A stretch of DNA of 64,000 nt. Origin: an uncultured Clostridia bacterium (GTDB lineage Bacteria > Bacillota > Clostridia > Christensenellales > Borkfalkiaceae). This document shows, in pieces, positions 60,431 to 64,000 of the stretch (within the stretch, counting starts at the first letter, position 1; each line of letters begins with the position of its first letter). Location of the stretch: positions 1 through 64,000 of the forward strand of contig CANQOB010000004.1 in assembly GCA_947625385.1 (NCBI GenBank), read 5' to 3'. Under the pieces are notes generated by a model. The model searched no databases and was not told where the DNA came from. It saw only the letters and a program-made list of their open reading frames with translations. A program made the position numbers and the translations under genes.

Positions 60431-62710
60431 TCAGTTCGCCGTCCACTTGATGTTCGTCAGCGTGAGCTCGTAGGCGGTGTTGGCTTTCGGCTGCAACTGC
60501 ATGTCGAAGAGCGAGAGACCGGAGCCGAGCGTGAACGTGACGGAGATCTGCTGTTCGACATTCGCTTTGAACGACTTATGGCTCTCTCCGTTGAAGGCGA
60601 TCTCGCAGTCATTCGACGCCTTTGCCGTCAGCGTGAGCGTATAGGACTTCCCTGCTTGATAGGCGGGGTCGTTGTAGAAGAGCTGGAAGCCGAAGGCGCA
60701 GACGTTTTCGTTGTCGCTCGAGAATTTTGCCGTGACGTCGAAGGAGCCGTCGCCGTTCTTCGTGTATTTCGCTTCCTGTACGGTGACCCACGAATAGTTG
60801 GGCTCGTATCCCTGATCGTTCCAATAGACCCAGTGGTCGGTCGCGCTCGCTTCGTCGCCGCTGACGATCGTGCCCGGCTCGGGGACGACTTCCGTCCATG
60901 TCATCTCGGTGATCGTAAACGTGCACGCGCCGAGGCGTCCCGCGCCGCCGTAAGCTTCCCCTTCTACCCCGTGCCAGACGTCGAAGAGAATCTGGATGGA
61001 ATAGCCGTTCGTCTCGGTGAATTGCGCGGTAAAGGTGTTCGCACCGTTCACGAGCGTGTGTTCCTCACCCGAAATGAGAATCTTCTGCCCTGCCGCCAAC
61101 GTGATGCCGGGATCCATCGTGCAGGTGAATTTCATCGTGAAGTTGTACTTCTTGCCCGTTTCAAGCTCGGGATTCTTGTAGTAGAGCTGGTAGCTGTCCC
61201 AGTTGCCGCTGCCGAGATAGTGGAAGGAGAGCACGCCGTTTTCGACCTTCGCATTCTGGAACCCTGCGTTCTCCCACTCTTCGCGGAAGTGCCATGTGCC
61301 GGGAGTCTCGAGCGCCGCATCCGCCCCGCCCTTCGTGACGGGATAATTGATGCCGCCGTTGTTGACGACGTACGTCGCAAGCTTGCCGGATTCGGCGGAG
61401 GTGCCGTATTCGCCCTTGCCAAGCGCCATGACGTGGACGTCATAGCTGCCGTCCTTCATATAATAATCCTCGAACGTGCCGCCCGTCTTGCCGCTCACGG
61501 TCGCGGCGGCGAGCGTCTTGCCGTTCTGTTTGAAGAGAAGGCGGTAGCCGGAGATGTTTGCGGCGTCGTTGGTATCGGTGATCGTGACGGTCTTGCCCGA
61601 AATCGCGAGCGCGGTGGGCGTGTTCAGCGTCTTGGGCGTATATTCCGTCCAGGAGACGTTGGAAATTTCGACCGTGGCGTCCGTGATGTTCGCGGCGCCC
61701 TCTACGCCCATCTTCAAGCTGAAAGATGCCATGGTGGCGCTCTGCACATAGTAGAGCGTATATTCATGGGTGCCCGACTGCACGTCGAGCGTCGAGCCGT
61801 TGAGGCTGACCTGTCCCGCCGCCGTGCTGTTCATCGTGAACGTGAGCTTATAATTCTTTCCCGCCGTCGTATTCGAGGACTGATAGAAGATCTGTATGCC
61901 GTAGAATGCGCCGGTGTTGTTGGAATATTCGACGGTCATCTTCTCGTTTCTGTATTCCGCACGGGCAACATTGACGACGACGCCCGCCCAAGACGCTTCT
62001 TTCGAGTTCCAATACCACCATTTATTGAAGTTTTCGGTTTTGCCGTAGACGTTAGACTCTTCTATCCAATCCATGGTATAGCTGCCGCCGACCGCGACGT
62101 CCTCTACGGTGACGTTGACCTTCGCGCTGCTGCCGCCCGCGGAAGCGGTGATGGTGACGGGCAGATCCGCCGACGTGGGATACACGCCGTGGATGGTCGC
62201 CTTGTTTTTGTTCGTCGCGTCGGGCGTCACGGTCGCCTTGCCGGAGTCGGAAGAAGCCCATGTCACGGTCGCGCCGCTCGACACTTCGGCGACGACAACG
62301 AGGTCGGCGTCTCTCTTGACGGTCGCGGTCTCGCCGAGCGCCGTCCCGTCCTCCTTTTTCAAGGTGATGGTCACGGCTTCTTTGGCATTGACGGTGACGG
62401 TCGCTTTCGCGCTGCGGCCGTCCTCATGCGTCGCGGTGATCTCCGCCGTCCCTTCGCCCTGCGCAGTCACTCTGCCGCGCGAAGTCACGGTCGCAACATC
62501 TTTGTTGCTTGTAGTCCAAGTGAGATCGGTCGCTTGGAGTTCGGTTTCGCCTTCGAGAACCTTGAACTGCTGCGATTCCCCTTCGGTCAATTCCACCGAT
62601 GAGGGGTTGAGGACAAGGTCTTTCGAGGCTTCCGGTGCGCAGGCAGCCGCAAAGGTCACGGCAAACAATGCCGCGAGCAGGGTCGCCGTAATGACGCGCA
62701 ATTTTCTCAT
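60431..62710 (-). CDS. Surface lipoprotein with Ig-like and carbohydrate-binding modules
   Basis: The 759-residue protein has a lipoprotein signal with lipobox AAAC (Cys24), two Big_2 Ig-like domains (about 30-110 and 112-205), then three beta-sandwich modules of CBM4/9-like appearance (about 210-355, 450-615, 620-759), with an Fn3-like spacer near 360-440. Each module has the aromatic-rich pattern DxWxYWNxxGY or FNKWWYWNSKEASW and ends in a WTEY/MTWTE/IKWTA strand. No catalytic domain is visible. It lies between GH16 and GH3 enzymes, so it probably binds beta-glucan at the cell surface. Confidence 0.82.
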   Translation of the reverse strand: MRKLRVITATLLAALFAVTFAAACAPEASKDLVLNPSSVELTEGESQQFKVLEGETELQATDLTWTTSNKDVATVTSRGRVTAQGEGTAEITATHEDGRSAKATVTVNAKEAVTITLKKEDGTALGETATVKRDADLVVVAEVSSGATVTWASSDSGKATVTPDATNKNKATIHGVYPTSADLPVTITASAGGSSAKVNVTVEDVAVGGSYTMDWIEESNVYGKTENFNKWWYWNSKEASWAGVVVNVARAEYRNEKMTVEYSNNTGAFYGIQIFYQSSNTTAGKNYKLTFTMNSTAAGQVSLNGSTLDVQSGTHEYTLYYVQSATMASFSLKMGVEGAANITDATVEISNVSWTEYTPKTLNTPTALAISGKTVTITDTNDAANISGYRLLFKQNGKTLAAATVSGKTGGTFEDYYMKDGSYDVHVMALGKGEYGTSAESGKLATYVVNNGGINYPVTKGGADAALETPGTWHFREEWENAGFQNAKVENGVLSFHYLGSGNWDSYQLYYKNPELETGKKYNFTMKFTCTMDPGITLAAGQKILISGEEHTLVNGANTFTAQFTETNGYSIQILFDVWHGVEGEAYGGAGRLGACTFTITEMTWTEVVPEPGTIVSGDEASATDHWVYWNDQGYEPNYSWVTVQEAKYTKNGDGSFDVTAKFSSDNENVCAFGFQLFYNDPAYQAGKSYTLTLTAKASNDCEIAFNGESHKSFKANVEQQISVTFTLGSGLSLFDMQLQPKANTAYELTLTNIKWTAN

Positions 62711-62764
62711 AACGATACATCCTCCTGAAATTTTTATTGCACACGGCTTTTGCCGTTGTTGCCT

Positions 62765-64000
62765 CTATTTTTGATAGACGCGCACGTAATCCACCGCCAT
62801 CGACGCCGAGGTGAAGGAATCTTCGGGACCGATGCCGCCGTCGAAATTGCCTCCGACCGCTAAATCGAACAGGATATAGAAGTCGGTATCGAAGGGCGCG
62901 TCGGGGTCGTCCATGGCGCTCCGCGAAAACCATTCATAGCTCTTGATGACGTGCTTTGCGATTCGGTCTATATAGAATATCATGGAATCCGACGTCCATT
63001 CCAGCCCGTAGGTGTGCCATTCGGCGATCGACGAGGACAGGGAATGGTCGCGCGAAAGATAGCGGCTCTGCCAAGTCCCCTCGGTCGCGGGACCGAAATG
63101 GAGGGTCGTCCCCACATTGTAGGGGAGTCTGCCGCGCGCTTCCATGATATCGATCTCCCCGCTCGCAGGCCAGCCGCCGTACTTGTTGCGGGTGGAGCTG
63201 AAATCCGCGGGCTGCGGGAGCATCCAGAACGCGGGCCACATCCCGTTGCCGAGCGGGAGCCGCATCCGCGCCTCGAAGTAGCCGTAGGTGAAATACCGCC
63301 GGTCGCGCGTGGCGATGCGCGCCGAGGTGTACTCCATCCCCTCCCGCGCCTCTCTCTTTGCCGTGATCACGAGGGCGCCGTCTTGCAGAGAGACCGCATC
63401 CCGCGTGTAATATTGGAGCTCGTTGTTGCCCCAGTTCCAATTCTGCGTATCGTGACCGTGATAGATGTCGCGGATGCCCTCCTGATATTCCCAATCCGCG
63501 GAGAGCTCCGTGCCATCGAACTCGTCCCCCCAGACTTTGCGGTATGCCTCGGTGACGGTGACGGTGCAGTACGCCGAGCCCGCAGTCCTGCTCGTCGCGA
63601 AGATGCGGGTCTGTCCCGCGCCGACCGCAAAGACCGTGCCGTCCCCGTCCACCCGCGCGACCGCAGAATTTTCCGACGACCACTTCACGGCGGAGCCGTC
63701 CGAAGTCATCGCCGAGAGCGCTTGCTCTTCGCCTACGGTGAGTTCTGCGCGTTCAGGAATGACCTGCACCGTTCGGGACGTCCCCGTGACCGTGACGGTA
63801 CAATACGCCGCCTGCGCCGTCGGACTTTCGGCGACGATGCGCGTCGTACCGAATCCCGCGGCATAGACGAGCCCGCCTTCCACGGTGGCGATCCCGGCAT
63901 CCTCGGTGCGCCATGCGACGGCGGAACCGTCCGACGCCGTTGCGGTGAGCAGATACATTGCGCCGACCGAGAGCGTGATCGCGGTTTCGGAGAGGGTCAC
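62765..64000 (-). CDS. GH16 beta-glucanase with Ig-like domains (partial)
   Basis: The gene is open at the window's right end; 411 residues are visible. First come two Big_2 Ig-like repeats (about 1-75 and 76-155), then a GH16 domain: VWGDEFDGTELSADWEYQ, NNELQYYTRD, FTYGYFEARMRLPLGNGMWPAFWML, and the catalytic site GEIDIMEARG (Glu, Asp, Glu) near 283, closing with MAVDYVRVYQK. This is the laminarinase/endo-beta-1,3-glucanase type. The missing upstream part should hold a signal peptide. The track's first residue is not a true start. Confidence 0.9.
   Translation of the reverse strand: MTLSETAITLSVGAMYLLTATASDGSAVAWRTEDAGIATVEGGLVYAAGFGTTRIVAESPTAQAAYCTVTVTGTSRTVQVIPERAELTVGEEQALSAMTSDGSAVKWSSENSAVARVDGDGTVFAVGAGQTRIFATSRTAGSAYCTVTVTEAYRKVWGDEFDGTELSADWEYQEGIRDIYHGHDTQNWNWGNNELQYYTRDAVSLQDGALVITAKREAREGMEYTSARIATRDRRYFTYGYFEARMRLPLGNGMWPAFWMLPQPADFSSTRNKYGGWPASGEIDIMEARGRLPYNVGTTLHFGPATEGTWQSRYLSRDHSLSSSIAEWHTYGLEWTSDSMIFYIDRIAKHVIKSYEWFSRSAMDDPDAPFDTDFYILFDLAVGGNFDGGIGPEDSFTSASMAVDYVRVYQK

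Noticed and set aside
57066-60473. 1,135-residue plus-strand ORF
   Set aside because: It is the antisense shadow of the GH3 gene, whose minus-strand frame has clear GH3 motifs; GC-rich codon bias opens the opposite strand. The same holds for 45303-47729, 60356-62602, 11203-13845, 17372-19612 and similar lines.

Overview
The window comes from a spore-lineage Firmicute, most likely a high-GC member of class Clostridia. Three things support this. The forespore/mother-cell sigma cluster spoIIGA-sigE-sigG-ylmC is present together with ylbJ. Gene order is Bacillus/Clostridium-like in dgt-dnaG-rpoD-trmK-nif3, sua5-ywlE-rpiB, nrdR-ispG-polC locus-rimP-nusA-ylxR-ylxQ-infB-rbfA and rsmD-coaD-ylbJ-ylbK. 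Promoters are TTGACA-17-TATAAT and ribosome binding sites are strong GGAGG. Coding DNA is clearly GC-rich by eye, with AT-rich islands around the two tRNA genes. I cannot assign a genus. No insertion sequence, phage, CRISPR array or rRNA was seen.

Layout. (1) 105-14915, minus: one long, tightly packed run sbcD-sbcC-hydrolase-lepB-degV-ACT-DUF711-pepF-dnaB-sua5-ywlE-rpiB-peptidase E-tRNA-Leu, ending in a hairpin terminator, then a separate small DUF4177 gene. (2) 15066-16787, plus: a DnaD-family replication protein whose C-terminus is the N-terminal part of a DnaC helicase loader. (3) 16877-19585, minus: spoIIGA-sigE-sigG-ylmC with candidate Spo0A and SigF control sites. (4) 19793-20507, plus: two paralogous zinc-ribbon membrane proteins. 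(5) 20552-32671, mostly minus: rarA, a patatin, ylbJ (plus), aroF, coaD, rsmD, alr, a coiled-coil zinc-ribbon protein, nif3, trmK, rpoD, dnaG, dgt. (6) 32801-41290, minus: one transcription unit pepQ-efp-dtd-patatin-metallohydrolase-aroC-aroB-aroE-aroQ-aroK-SDR. (7) 41402-53160, minus: nrdR-ispG-reduced polC, then rimP-nusA-ylxR-ylxQ-infB-rbfA-nrnA-truB-ribF-nfo. (8) 53312-56094: a VanZ/Ig-like membrane protein, a CopZ-like/DtxR-like metal pair and tRNA-Arg. (9) 56288-64000, minus: a small lipoprotein behind a structured leader RNA, then a beta-glucan locus (GH16 enzyme, carbohydrate-binding lipoprotein, membrane-anchored GH3 enzyme).

How the genes work together. Most of the window is core machinery: replication and repair (dnaB, dnaG, rarA, sbcCD, DnaD-like, PolC-derived exonuclease, nfo), transcription (rpoD, nusA), translation (infB, efp, tRNA processing and modification) and chorismate synthesis. 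The last 7 kb looks like a surface beta-glucan utilisation unit: GH16 cuts the chain, the lipoprotein holds glucan at the cell surface, and GH3 releases glucose at the membrane.

The most interesting signal is the 5' leader at about 56872-57037. It has a promoter, a long rod-like fold closed by a perfect 17-bp stem, and a terminator with a mutually exclusive antiterminator, directly in front of an uncharacterised lipoprotein gene that has no room for another promoter. It looks like an orphan riboswitch or attenuator. Next in interest are the polC locus reduced to an N-terminal/OB/exonuclease protein, the DnaD-DnaC chimera without an ATPase domain, and a frameshift in sua5.
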